Shown here in pieces: positions 33,363-44,903 of a stretch of 64,000 nucleotides of DNA; the first letter of the stretch is position 1, and the number at the start of each line of letters is the position of its first letter. Origin of the DNA: Pseudorasbora parva. Taxonomy: Eukaryota > Chordata > Actinopteri > Cypriniformes > Gobionidae. Location: assembly GCF_024679245.1 (NCBI RefSeq), contig NC_090174.1, positions 45,281,688 to 45,345,687 on the forward strand. Direction: 5' to 3'. The notes under the pieces are model-generated. The model did no database searches, was not told the origin of the DNA, and saw nothing but the letters and a program-made list of their open reading frames with translations. The position numbers and the translations under genes are program-made.

Positions 33363-33680
33363 AGGTTTAGTTCACTTTAACATGAAAAATCTGTCATCCT
33401 TTACTCACCGTCAAGTTGTTTCAAACCTGTATGAATTTCTTTCTTCAACTGAACACAAGGGAAGATATTTTGAAGAATGTCCAAAGAACTGGAGTTATAG
33501 ACTTCCATAGTATTTTTTTTCCTACTATGGAAGTCTATAGCTCCAGTTAACTGTTTGGTTACTGACATTCTTCAAAAAATCTTCCCTTGTGTTCAGCTGA
33601 AGAAAGAAATTCATACAGGTTTGAAACAACTTGAGGGTGAGTAAAGGAGGACAATTTTCATTTTAAAGTGAACTATCCCT
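33363..33680. mobile_element. Foldback MITE, TTAA target
   Basis: Two arms of about 150 bp are near-perfect inverse complements (AGGTTTAGTTCAC...GTGAACTATCCCT; centre CTATGGAAGTCTATA). They are flanked by TTAA at 33359-33362 and 33681-33684. It would form a long hairpin if transcribed within intron 1. No coding capacity. Confidence 0.85.
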
Positions 33681-33770
33681 TTAAGGGTAAATTGAGATGG
33701 GTTATGACATTAAGAAAAAACATGATTTGCTTATCCTATCATTTATGATCTCTTATGTGTTTCCTCACAG

Positions 33771-33809
33771 ACTCATTTGTTTTGGCTTCACTGCCTCCAT
33801 CTCAATCAG
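33771..33809 (+). CDS. gbgt1-like: GT6 glycosyltransferase, exon 2
   Basis: 39 nt between a TTTCCTCACAG acceptor and a GTGAGT donor (33810). In the phase set by exon 1 it reads (G)LICFGFTASISI, completing the membrane anchor. It leaves two bases (AG) to the next exon. No stop in the required frame. Confidence 0.75.
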
Positions 33810-33895
33810 GTGAGTTTTTAATGGTATTAATGATGGACAAAACAATGCAGGTGCATGAACATAGTGTGCAAGTAAGTAAATTACAGCAGTGTGAG

Positions 33896-34085
33896 TGAAA
33901 CCGGTCCTACTCAACCTGCTCCAAGCTGGATTCGAACCAGCACAATAACAAGGGCACTAAAGACCACAGTCTATAGCACTGGTCACTACAGCCCCTCTTG
34001 ATATCAAGGGAGTGAGTTTAACAAACACACAGCGCTTGCTTGCTGAGTTACAATCACCCCCCTAAACCTCACACCCCTCTGGGTC
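33896..34085 (-). mobile_element. tRNA-derived SINE, copy 1
   Basis: On the minus strand a box-A-like TAGTGACCAGTG is followed by the box B GGTTCGAATCC about 55 bp later, and then AGGACCGGTTT. This is the pol III promoter layout of a tRNA-derived SINE. It has no cloverleaf good enough for a functional tRNA. A related unit lies directly downstream. Confidence 0.6.
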
Positions 34086-34097
34086 ACGCCACCAAAT

Positions 34098-34272
34098 GTA
34101 ACCGGTCCTACTCAACCCACTCCGAGTGAGATTTGGACCGGTGTCTCCGGCATGGTAGGCAGGCATGCTAACAAAGACACTTAAGACTGCAGTTGCTAAC
34201 GTCAGTCGCTAGAGCGCCTCTTGAGATCAGGGGAGTGAGGTTTACACAGCTCTTACTGACCTGTTACACTAG
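34098..34272 (-). mobile_element. tRNA-derived SINE, copy 2
   Basis: Same layout as its neighbour, more diverged: box-A-like TAGCGACTGACG, box-B-like GGTCCAAATCTC, AGGACCGGTTACA end. Same orientation, so the two form a tandem pair. Confidence 0.6.
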
Positions 34273-34434
34273 CACAGTAACAAAGCTTGCACGTAAAACG
34301 CAAACCTGCAGAAATCGTAAATCCAAAACTCGAGCATAAATACATATGATTTGTGCACATAAATCAACAGATTGCAAAGAGAAATAAAAATAAAAAAAAA
34401 CCTGTCCTGACAGGTCTCACACAAGGGTGTGAAT

Positions 34435-35337
34435 TAGGGCTGCACGTTTTCAAGTTTTTCATTAACCATTAACCGAGGCCCTTAGCGGTTAATACTCGGT
34501 TAACCATAGTGTGCGTCAGGGTTATTATTTTTAGTTTATTATTTTGACGACCGCCATCTCTGTAGTGAACGCGCCTATAGAGAGAAATCGACATCATGGA
34601 TTACATAATCAGAGAGTAGCCTATTTCTTTTCGTTTTAAATTATTAAAAGACATTCAAGCTTTCTTATTATATATTTCATGTCTGTGAGGCATGAGCATA
34701 AGAGTTTCGTTAAATTAGGATGAGATGCGCGCTCCAGTTCACGAGCAATGCAAGTGGCCGCGAGGGCGCCTGCATGATTAGGGCATGTAGTAAAATATGC
34801 AGCAGAGAATGATTCACACAGCGTTTGACTCGCGCGGCTGAGCCTCTTCATTACAGTTAAAGTAACCTCTGCTTTTCTCTAGTCATTCACAAGTTTCTCA
34901 CTTCAAACTTTCTTCTGCTCCGTTATGCACAGCGTGCACGGCTCCCACTCTGCTTCTGCCCTAATGCGACTTATAGTCCAGTGCGACTTATGTTATTTTC
35001 CTCTTCATGACGCTTTTTTTGACTGATGCGACTCATACTCCGGAGCGACTTGAAAAATGCGGTAAGCACTGCATTGCAATACTTGCATTTTGCCCCGTCA
35101 CTCTCAATTTTAAAGTGCTCCCACGCTTTCTTTGCCCGCTTCATTGCCCGCTTAGATGGTCATGACTTCTTCTTATGGATATTACAAATGTCTGGGAGCG
35201 CTCTGGCAGTCTCTAGGGGTGCAAAAATATATGACAACTAAATTCAAAGCACGTCATTGACGCCACTTAACCGAGCAAAATGTTTCACTCGGTTACGCAA
35301 TTTTTAACGGTTAATCGGTGAACCATGGACACCCCTA
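34435..35337. mobile_element. hAT-like element (903 bp)
   Basis: Starts TAGGGCTGCACG and ends GGACACCCCTA. An 8-bp duplication GTGTGAAT lies at 34427-34434 and 35338-35345. Subterminal GGTTAA/TTAACC motifs are symmetrical. No transposase frame is visible. Confidence 0.8.
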
Positions 35338-35345
35338 GTGTGAAT

Positions 35346-36004
<659 letters not shown>

Positions 36005-36031
36005 ATATAAAGAGCAAAGATTCTGTCTCAA
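36005..36031 (+). CDS. gbgt1-like: GT6 glycosyltransferase, exon 3
   Basis: 27-nt micro-exon: acceptor ATATCTGTTTCAG, donor GTAAGT at 36032. In frame it reads (R)YKEQRFCL plus two bases, part of the stem region. Supported by strong splice sites and exact phase with both neighbours, but not by protein similarity, as GT6 stems are variable. Confidence 0.65.
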
Positions 36032-37567
36032 GTAAGTACTGTCATTGTTCTTACACTCACTGAAACACATGCTCAAAACATACATGACTTTATGACTTAC
36101 AAATTAATAGCACATTCAGAAGCATACATTTATATTTAGTATTGCAAATTCAAACTTACTGTCAGAACGTGACTGCCAGTGACTGTTTGTTATATTTGTT
36201 TTTGAGGGTTCTTCCTCTTTTTATACATTTTATTTTATCTCTGCTTCTCTCCTGTTATTGAACACTTTTGCTTGGTAACTGTAATGCATTAAGCATACAT
36301 TAAGATTTTTGCGATCAAAATTACTGATTTTGTGGTGGTAATTTCCAGAAATGTGCGAAAATTTTTGCAATGTTTTTTTTTATAATTAGGATACCACATT
36401 TACCATATTATGTACTATGTTATAATAAGTCATACATGACAATAGAACAAACAAAAAACAAAAATCTTGTTTATTTTGGTATCTTACTAAAAAAGGCTAG
36501 TCCAGGGGTGTACTATGTAGCTTTAATAACATGATCAATTAGGGTGGGAAATATGACTGGGAAAAGTAAATCACAGCAATACGCAATTGCCTAAAATAAG
36601 TAAAAAGTTCTCAAATAATTAATTAATCAAGTAAACGGTCAGTAATAAAATAAGAACTAATAAACAAATGATAGGAGGACAAATAAATACAACACAAAGA
36701 TACAGATACAAACAGTGCTTTACGTTTAAGTAAGCTATTGTTTGTTTTTTCCAGTTGTTGTTGTTTGATGGTGTAGTAGCCTAGGCTATATTAGGTTGCT
36801 TTCACTTTAAATACCTTATACAGTAATGCCAGTCGGAACCAATATTGTCACACATCCCAAACTCATTCACTCAAGACATAACCGCCAAGACGGACATTTA
36901 GACAGACTGTTTTTGATTGTTCAAGGGCATGAAGCCAAGGGCATAGAATGCATTTCTTTATAGCCTACTCGTGAGCTCTGACAGCGGGCAAACGTGCACA
37001 GAATCCTCAGCCAGTCTCACATCAGTCTGCGTGTCAGTAGTCATTTGAGTTTGTGGTATACTCTTTTATTAACTCTATTTTTAGTGTTATCGGACATATC
37101 ATACTTTTATTTGGTCATTCATCCATCTTGAGTAATCAATTCAGCCGGTCCACGGCCCTTATGCTAGACGGCAGGTGAGAAAGCTTCGCTTTCACTTTCA
37201 GACCATGCGCATGCACTACAACGTATCCTCATGAAAACGATGCATTACAGCTTTAAATAAATTAAAGAGTTCAATTAGATATTATTTATTTTTTGTGATT
37301 TAAAAAAAAGTGTGATTATTTTGTGGTGAAATGGTAAATTATGCAGGATTTTGTTGATTTTGCGTTGTATGCAGCGATCACGGAATTGCGAATAACTGGA
37401 GGGACTGGTAAGCCTTGGGATCATGAATGCATGAATTAACTTTTCTGTATTTGATGTATACATTGCAGTAAGCCTGCAAACACTTGCATCCATGTGCTAT
37501 TAAAACACACCGACATGACAGAAGTTATATTATAGAACACAAACTGATTGTGTCTCCTATTTCTTAG
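36032..37567 (+). other. Intron 3
   Basis: AT-rich, no recognisable gene or complete element. Confidence 0.5.
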
Positions 37568-37615
37568 AATAACTAAACACCACGAGGAAAACTCTCAGTT
37601 GCTATCACCACAAGG
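37568..37615 (+). CDS. gbgt1-like: GT6 glycosyltransferase, exon 4
   Basis: 48 nt between CTATTTCTTAG and GTGAGT (37616). Encodes (K)ITKHHEENSQLLSPQ plus two bases, a hydrophilic stem segment. Phase matches exons 3 and 5. Forty-eight nt also equals, from memory, the size of a stem exon in human ABO. Confidence 0.7.
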
Positions 37616-38292
37616 GTGAGTACACCACTTCCCTCAAAAGTGTTGCTCTAATTTATTGTGACTTGTGTGTTTAGTTTTTGCAGGACTTTATTCAGAGCCA
37701 AGGAAATGCAATACAATTAACCCACACATTTCTGTATTTTATGAAATGGCAGTCGTTGAACTCTGTAGGGAACTGCCCACAAACAAAAGTACAAAATTCC
37801 CAATTCCCATAGGGTTATGGGAATTGGAGAGGAAATGTTAGGATTTGAGGTCATTAATCTAGATTGTCCTTAATGCTTTTCTAAATTGAAAGAGGACAAG
37901 GAATCTCGTTTATTTTTTTCCTAAATTCTGTTTTAGCTTTTGCATTTGACTTTTTGAATGTTGTGCTAATACTGTATGCTGTATAACTGGATTCTCAAAT
38001 CTGTCCCACACAATCCACTTTCAAGCAGTTTAGCTCTAACCCTAATCAGACACACCTGAATAGGCTAATCATTGTCTTCATCATTAGAAAATCACAGGTA
38101 GATGAGTTTAATCATTGTTGGAGCTAACTCTGCAGCGCAAATTTGGAGATATGCTAAACCTGCTAGAGCATATAGCCTACTGTAAAACCTAATACTGTTA
38201 GAACTGGTAGCTGGTATAGTTTGGGTGTAATGCGCTATAATAAAGTCAATTAAGAGCTTAAGATGTTAAGATCTATGTTCAGTCTACAGTAA
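37616..38292 (+). other. Start of intron 4
   Basis: No genes or clear repeats seen. It ends in CACAC (38293-38297), the target duplication of the next element. Confidence 0.5.
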
Positions 38293-38297
38293 CACAC

Positions 38298-38687
38298 TGT
38301 TGAGGCTATCCTGTAAGTTTTACACTGTAAGTGTAAAACGGGATGGCGTGGTGTTCTCAACTCATAGCAACAGGAATCCAAGCTCAGACGTTAGCTTTCT
38401 TTTCTCATTTATTATAAAAGTACAAATTGTAATTTTCCATCGAATGGTTCTTCACCCAGTGTGGCTATAAACGTTATATGTTGCTGTGCTGTTGGTAGAA
38501 AGGGTGTTCACGGCTATGGTAAGAACCGTGTGTTTCCCGCCATCCACACCTTGTCTAACTAAATTACCACACCTGTAAATATACTCAACTCTTAGTGAAG
38601 TGCCACACCTAGTGCAATGCTCCCTCTAGTGGCTAAAATAGGAAATAAAATTAACCTGTCTAAAAGTGAGTATAAATGGCTCCTACA
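38298..38687 (-). repeat. 3' LTR of the decayed BEL-like element
   Basis: Direct repeat of 42709-43085. Carries a small extra segment with a TTTTACACT-GTAA-GTGTAAAA hairpin absent from the other LTR. Confidence 0.85.
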
Positions 38688-38883
38688 CACCAGCCCCATA
38701 ATTGTGAATATTTACTTTAACCACAATTACCAAATTTAAAACTAAAGGAGTCATTTGTGCTGAGCTAATCTAAATGAAATCTTTTCTTGAGCCTAGGGCA
38801 TCTGTGGTCAGGACACTAGGTTCAAAGTAGTCTCTGTAATCTTGCACAATTCTCTGCAGTGCATCTTCGCCCAGTTGTGCGAA

Positions 38884-39345
38884 TTATATGGCCCCAAAGA
38901 GGTGAACTCTCATCCTGTATTGCAAAGGAGCTTGTCGTGTATCACCATCAGGATACCACAAAAAGCGCAGAAACGGAGACACCCTCACCTGATGGAACAT
39001 GGCTTGGATGTCTGCCATCAGCGCTACACGTTCCTGTCTAAACCTGGTAAGTACACCGAGTAAGGTGCTTGTGAGGTAAGGACCCTGCAACAGCTTGCCG
39101 TCAGCTCACTTCAGCTGCTGATGTGGTACAAGCTCAAAATATAACCCTTTTTCAATAACTTCAGAGAGGAAAGCGGTGTACTCTTGATGATAATCTTTGT
39201 TTCTCTTGAACTTCCTCTGAAGAGCTAAAAGACACTGCTTTGCGATGCTGTAGTTATTTGGCAAGATGACATTTTCGGCCTTAAAAGGCAAGTCAAAGCA
39301 GTAGTGTCCTTCATCAAACTGCATTGAAGACTCCATTATTTGCAT
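38884..39345 (-). pseudogene. BEL-like reverse transcriptase, N-terminal fragments
   Basis: Two adjoining minus-strand frames (39106-39345 and 38884-39090). The first has LPNNYSIAKQCLLALQRKFK and YTAFLSEVIEKG. The second has [31 protein letters not shown] and [10 protein letters not shown]. These are the Pao-type reverse transcriptase blocks before the YVDD site. The frame breaks at the HLFGA block and the catalytic YVDD part is missing, so the enzyme is dead. Confidence 0.8.
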
Positions 39346-39665
39346 GAACTGCTGATCTTCTCTGGAAAGGCATACATTGTCCGATTTTTCATTGAAATCC
39401 TGATTGTATTAAGCAACTAATAAGTCTTGCAGCTTGACGACTGAGATCCTATTGGCTGTGACAGCAGGGCAACCCATCTTGTCTTTGTATGGCTCACCAC
39501 CTCTCAGAGGACCATTTACGACCCACCCCAGCAAAGTCCTGACGGCATATGGTCCTTTGCCTTGGCTATTATTTCCCATGGTTTCATGAGCTTTGGCACA
39601 TTGGTGCCAATCAGCAATCCCACCTCTGCCTTAAGACTGGGAACTCTAATGCCTTAAAGATATTT

Positions 39666-40796
39666 CTATCCCTCTATATCCTGTTGAGTGAGGATGTTAT
39701 TTCTGCTCACAGGCAAAGTCCTCCGAGTATAGATTTTAGGTAAGTCCAGGAAGTTTCCCTCATTCAGGCCAGAGACCTCAAGACCACCAAGTAAGACCGT
39801 GTCTACAGGCCTCTCTTGGCCAAGAGTACGAAGAAGAATGCTAGTCTTTACTCCTGAAAGATTCAATTCTCTCATGAGATGATGGGTACAGAAAGAAGCC
39901 AAACTCCCAGGGTCTAGAAAGGCGTAGGTGTTCACAATCGTGCTTCCAGACTTTGCCTTTACCTGTACCGGCACAATAGAGAGAACACATTTATCGCTTC
40001 CGGCCCCAGTATGGCCACACATCTCCAATGACTTAAGTGCATTATTGACTGATACTTCCTGTACTTTAGATTCTATGTGTAGGACAGTTGGATGTTTACG
40101 TTTACATATTTCACATGTCAAAGGCCTGTCACATTCCCTGCTTATATGACCTCTCCTCAGACAGCTGAAACACACTCTGCCTACTTTCAAAGCCTCCAGT
40201 TTTTCCCTGTGTGTCATCTCATCAAGCTGTGAACACTTCTCCACTGAATGCTGGCTTTTACATACACAGCATGATTCCTCATCATGTCTCTGTGGAGTCG
40301 GTCTTCTGTGCTGTTGGTACCAAGTTGCATTGATGGCAGCAACAGTAGCTTGGCCTCTTCCAGTATATCTACTCTTGGGTTTAGAGGAGGGGTCTGATGG
40401 AATACCCTGTAGGTCACCAAAGAGAGGATCAGACAAAATCTTTACCTGACGCTCAATGAAGGCCACAAGATCTGGGAGCATAGCTCTGTAACCACGGCGC
40501 TCCTGCAGCTCCCAGGCGACAGACCTCCATTTTTCCCTCAGTTTATATGCCAACTTCATCATTATCAGGCGAAGATTGGATGGCACGTTCATCTCCTCCA
40601 TATGCTGCAAATCTTCCATAACATTGCAACAATCCCTTAAAAAGATTGAAAAGGACTGCAGAGCATTAATGTCATCAACCCTCATCATTGGCCACTTCAT
40701 AGCCTTCTCCATATAAGCTACAGCAATTTTTAGTTCATTTCCAAAGTGTTCTTTCAATAAATTTTTTGCTCTCTCATAACCCTGCCCAGGAGCCAT
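39666..40796 (-). pseudogene. BEL-like gag C-terminal part, zinc knuckles and protease
   Basis: 376-codon minus-strand frame. The gag-like region (YERAKNLLKEHFGNELKIA) is followed by cysteine-rich knuckles (CCVCKSQHSVEKC; CFSCLRRGHISREC; CEICKRKHPTVLH). A DUF1758-type protease region then has YAFLDPGSLASFC, where the usual DSGS-like active-site stretch reads DPGS. It stops before the reverse transcriptase. Frame breaks on both sides make it a pseudogene. Confidence 0.85.
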
Positions 40797-41055
40797 ATTA
40801 TAGCAACTCCGAACAAGTTCTCTTGGCTGCCCTCTGGTATGTTGTTCGAGATAATAGAGACAATCTTGTTTATCTGAAATTCTCTTCTCAATTGCTTGCT
40901 CAAAGGCTTTAATAAAGGCAGCATATTTAAGTGGATCACCATCAAAATCTGGAATAGCTCATGGAGGAAGAGAGGCTAAGACTTGGTTCTGAACCAACTG
41001 AGCAGTGATGTTAGTTTGCTGTTGCATAAGGTTGTGTAGAGTAGGATGTTGAACA

Positions 41056-42337
41056 TTATCGAGAGAATGTTGTGACTGTGATTGCATATGTGTACTCCCT
41101 TGTAAGGGTCAGTGGCTGTGATCCTGCTGTTAAAGCACTGGTGAGTCTGGATCCATTTCCCTGCACTTCAAACTCAGGCATTTGGGTAGGCTGACTCCCT
41201 TGTAAGGTCAACGGCTGAAGTCCTGATGGTGCAGCGTTGGCGAGTCTGGTTCCATGAGCGTTCTCTCGTACCTCAGACCTGTGAGAAGATGGTGTATATG
41301 ACACTGAAGACAAAGAGCTACCAGACCTTACCAAAGACTGGGCTTGTGGAATATACAGCCTTTATTTAGGCCGTACGGCCAATGGCAGAGAAAGGTCCTG
41401 TTGGAAAGAGACAGTTTTAGAAGATTGCAAAACGGAAGCAGTCTTCGAATAATTTGATGTTTGTGATTTCAAATGAGCATGAAGATAGGCATTCATGGCG
41501 GTATCTCCGCTATCCTCTTCACACTCATACACATTTTCACCACCACAAACATTTTCAAACACAGACAATCTAGCTGTAGCAGCAGCCAACTTAGCCTCAA
41601 CCTCTAGCAGTTCCTTTTTCGTTTTCAACTTTGTCTTTTCCATTTGAAGGGCTTCCTCTTCAACCTCAATGTCATGCATTTTTTTCAAGGCAGCCGCGGA
41701 CTGTACAAGTGCAGCCCTTTCAGCCTTTACCTCTAAACGTACAGAAATAACACTGGAAGCCTTTGAATGGACAGAAGAATGGTCTTTAAGGTTTGACCCT
41801 TTACTTGAAACATTGGATATGCTATCTTCCGGCCTTTTTCCGGCCAAAATTTGTTATAGACAACACATCAAGATTCTCATCATCTTTTGTTTCAGCAGCG
41901 TCAGCCAACCATTTCCTTACATCATTCTCAAATTTGTTAATTTCCTCTGTTTTCTGTGCTAGCCAATGTTGTTGCTTATTGTATTCAGGGTCTGGCATAG
42001 GCATTTCCAGCAGAGTAATTTGAATTTCCAAAGCATCATTACACAACGTGATATATTTACTTAGACATTTTTTCACGTCAAACACAGTTTGTGATGTCCT
42101 TTTCCCAGAGAGACCCTCATTGATCCTTTGCTTAATTTTACTAGCTTGCATAAGGTGGGATTTACGATTTTTTTGCTGATTTTCAAACAGCATTTTAAAT
42201 CCCTTAGCTGTTAATTTTCTCATGCGTTTCCCCGAATTGTCAACAACCGAACTAGACTTATCAGGAATATCATTCTTGTCTGTAGCCAAAGAAGCGGTCT
42301 TGGTCTTATCAGGCAAATTTTCTTCCTCCGTACTCAT
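41056..42337 (-). pseudogene. BEL-like gag N-terminal part, frame-shifted
   Basis: Minus-strand frames 41822-42337 (starts MSTEEENLPDKTKTASLATD, basic then helical), 41362-41847 (charged coiled coil, VEEEALQMEKTKLKTKKELL) and 41056-41334 overlap or abut in different frames. They follow the usual order of fish BEL gag N-termini, so single-base indels or stops have split one long frame. The ATG at 42337 lies 372 bp inside the 5' LTR. Confidence 0.75.
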
Positions 42338-42708
42338 CTTTGTGCATCAAGCGTATCAAATTCAAAGCGCTCAATTAAATAGCACAGTTAACTTTACTTA
42401 TACAGAGGCAACCAACAGCACACATAACACGGCCTTAAGTAACAGCCTTTTCAAAGCACCAGCACTGAAACAGTCTTTCATTTCAATTTCAAGAGTCCAC
42501 CCTTTTCCAAATCCGTTGCCAGAAATATAAAAGTGTACCCACCAGTTGTGTTCTACGTGAGGACTTAAACGTGTTTCAATTCAAACTTCCAGGCTCCATG
42601 ATAGACAAGCAATCCAATGCAACGGACATTCCTTTCGATATCCAAATGATTATGATGCTCCTGCCCAATTCAGAAGTGTATCCAAACAAAGGAACAGGTT
42701 CTTACTGT

Positions 42709-43085
42709 TGTTGAGGCTATCCTGTAAGCCTCAGCATGGATGCGTGGTGTTCTCAACTCATAGCAACAGGAATCCAAGCTCAGACGTTAGCTTTCTTTTC
42801 TCATTTATTATAAAATTAAAAATAGTATTTTTTTTCATCGAATGGTTCTTCACCCAGTGTGGCTATAAACGTTATATGTTGTTGTGCTGTTCGTAGAAAG
42901 GGTGTTCAAGGCTATGGTAAGAACCGTGTGTTCCCCGTCATCCACACCTTGTCTAACTAAATTACCACACCTGTAAATATACTTAACTCTCAGTGAAGTG
43001 CCACACCTAGTGCAATGCTCCCTCTAGTGGCTAAAATAGGAAATAAAATTAACCTGTCTAAAAGTGAGTATAAATGGCTCCTACA
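42709..43085 (-). repeat. 5' LTR of the decayed BEL-like element
   Basis: 377 bp, about 95% similar by eye to 38298-38687. Inside it on the minus strand the sequence continues GTAAGAACCTG, similar to the position after the 5' LTR of the other BEL element. Confidence 0.85.
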
Positions 43086-43220
43086 CACACATCATCTAAA
43101 ACAGACTTTTCTAAGTCAAAACACGGTCTAAAGTTTGCTGAGGAATAACAAGCTGTGAGTGAAGGAGATTGCAAAGCATCACAAATGTTCACAATTGATT
43201 TTTTTTTTATATATATACAG

Positions 43221-43250
43221 GCTTTTATACAAACAGCCCGTTGTAATGAG
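43221..43250 (+). CDS. gbgt1-like: GT6 glycosyltransferase, exon 5
   Basis: 30 nt between ATATATACAG and GTAAGA (43251). In phase it reads (G)LLYKQPVVM plus two bases. The YxQP segment matches the end of the stem in ABO-type enzymes just before the catalytic domain. The following intron is only 110 bp. Confidence 0.8.
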
Positions 43251-43360
43251 GTAAGAACATAAAGAGATATTTTTACATTATAAATATATATATTTATTTT
43301 ATATTATTATGCATTTGGATTTCCATGGCATGGATATCTATGTAAATTTGTTTGAAACAG

Positions 43361-43498
43361 CCCAGATGGCAAACCTGTTGCCTTAACACCATGGTTGGCC
43401 CCAATAGTATGGGAAGGAACTTTTGATCCCACGTTGACTGATTCAATCTACAGACAAAAAAACATCACCATAGCAACTGCAGTCTTTGCTGTTGGAAA
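43361..43498 (+). CDS. gbgt1-like: GT6 glycosyltransferase, exon 6
   Basis: 138 nt from a GTTTGAAACAG acceptor to a GTAAGT donor (43499). Encodes (S)PDGKPVALTPWLAPIVWEG, then TFDPTLTDSIYRQKNITIAT and AVFAVG. TPWLAPIVWEGTF is a signature of GT6 enzymes at the start of the catalytic domain. KNIT is a potential N-glycosylation site. Human ABO exon 6 is, from memory, 135 nt with the same content. Confidence 0.92.
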
Positions 43499-44474
43499 GT
43501 AAGTTCATATCTCTCATATCTTTCTATCCTATCTCCTACAAGAATGCCTGTTCAGCACTGCTGATGGTTACATTAGGTAACCAAAGACATTTTATATGTC
43601 ATTTTGCTAAAATATTTGTTGTTAAAGGCAAAGTGCTACACACAGGCTAATTAAGACAGTATTGGCTATAGCTCAATGACAAATGCTAGGCTTACACCGT
43701 GTCTACACCGGACACCACTGCTGACATGTCGCATCACGTCACACCGTAATAGGTAGAAGTTATCCGGATGCAACAAAGCAATCGCTGCAAATCCATTTGT
43801 CCTTCAAAGTATCATGATTGCTTGAAATATGCAATAAATCGAACGAGGAATCAGGTTCCTTTTGAATGGGAACTCACACTGCATCTGGGAAGAAGCTGAA
43901 AAGGAACATTATTACCTTCATAGTTATCATTCTTAGTTAGCCTGGATGCCAGCCAAACTTAGCCCCGCCCACAAAAAATGTAGGTCCGGTGGTTCGGTCT
44001 GGCCTCGATCCATAGAGGAGTAATTATCCCCGATAATTACAGCAACTGTTTGTACATGCATTCACCTTCACAATTTTTCTAAAAAAATTATGATCATGTT
44101 GGGTAAGTACTCTATGTATCATTAAATTATTTAATTTTTTACAACACCGGCAAAGATAATGTATTCCCGCCTGATACCAGTGCACGTGCAGACAGGGTTG
44201 CCAAGTTTTTACAACGAAACCCGCCAACTACTAGCCCTAAACAATAGCTTCTCGGGGGGTTCTGCGGAAAAAAAAGAAGGTGTTTAGGGGGTAAAATGTG
44301 TGTTATTTTGGCAAGGTTGCCTGCTAAAAATTCGCACTCATGGGTCTATATATTACATAAGAGTCGCTTTAACCCGCAGACATAGAAAACAAGCCACGGA
44401 AAAAAAAAACGTGGACTTGGCAACACAGTGCAGTTGAGTTCTGTTGACATTTGACAATGCGTCGCTTCATTCCT
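43499..44474 (+). other. Start of intron 6
   Basis: No genes or complete repeats recognised. Confidence 0.45.
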
Positions 44475-44477
44475 CTG

Positions 44478-44903
44478 ATTGGTTGTAGGTCTATCCATTT
44501 GATGTCTTTTCTGGTTCGGTTGAAACGCGCCCCTTAGGGCGTGTGTCCACCAGAGCGTTTTTTCACGCTGCTGGCTGCCGTTTTCAATTGTTTTCAATGA
44601 CAATGCCGCGTTTTTAGAACGCCTGGAGCGCAACGAGGCGCTGATCGAGTATTTCACGCTCAAGCGCTGAATGCACACCGTTTTTAACTGGTCGCCGAGA
44701 GTTGAAGAATGTTCAACTTTGAGTAAAACGCAGCGCTCATCACTGTCACTCTTCACCCAGCTGTCCAATCACAGTGGAGGAGGGGCGGGACAAACACATC
44801 ACATGTTTATGTCTAGCTAAAAACGCTTCGGTGGACACATTGCCTAAGGTTGTTGGTCAATCCAATTGATGTCTTTCCTGGTTCGGTTGAAACACGCCCC
44901 TTA
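44478..44903. repeat. Local direct repeat flanking a MITE
   Basis: A segment of about 55 bp (CATTTGATGTCTTTTCTGGT ... ACGCGCCCCTTA) at 44478-44535 recurs, slightly diverged, at 44849-44903. The MITE described next lies exactly between the two copies. Confidence 0.6.
44537..44844. mobile_element. MITE with GTGTCCACC ends
   Basis: GGGCGTGTGTCCACCAGAGC and its near inverse complement GCTTCGGTGGACACATTGCC form the ends. TTA lies to the left and TAA to the right, compatible with a TWA (Harbinger-type) target. No coding. Confidence 0.6.

Larger units (their letters stand above)
38298..43085 (-). mobile_element. Decayed BEL/Pao-like LTR retrotransposon
   Basis: Direct LTRs at 38298-38687 (390 bp) and 42709-43085 (377 bp) start TGTTGAGGCTATCC and end TCCTACA. 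CACAC lies on both outer sides (38293-38297 and 43086-43090). The LTRs differ by substitutions and an indel near their start, so the insertion is older than the BEL element at 22168. Minus-strand coding covers gag, zinc knuckles, protease and the first part of reverse transcriptase; RNase H and integrase are absent. Confidence 0.88.

Noticed and set aside
33896..34085. Functional tRNA gene
   Set aside because: Has box A and B motifs but no proper cloverleaf, and is one of several diverged copies, so a SINE.
34636..34851. Protein-coding frames inside the hAT element at 34435-35337
   Set aside because: Short, unsupported frames in a non-autonomous element; no BED or hAT transposase motifs.
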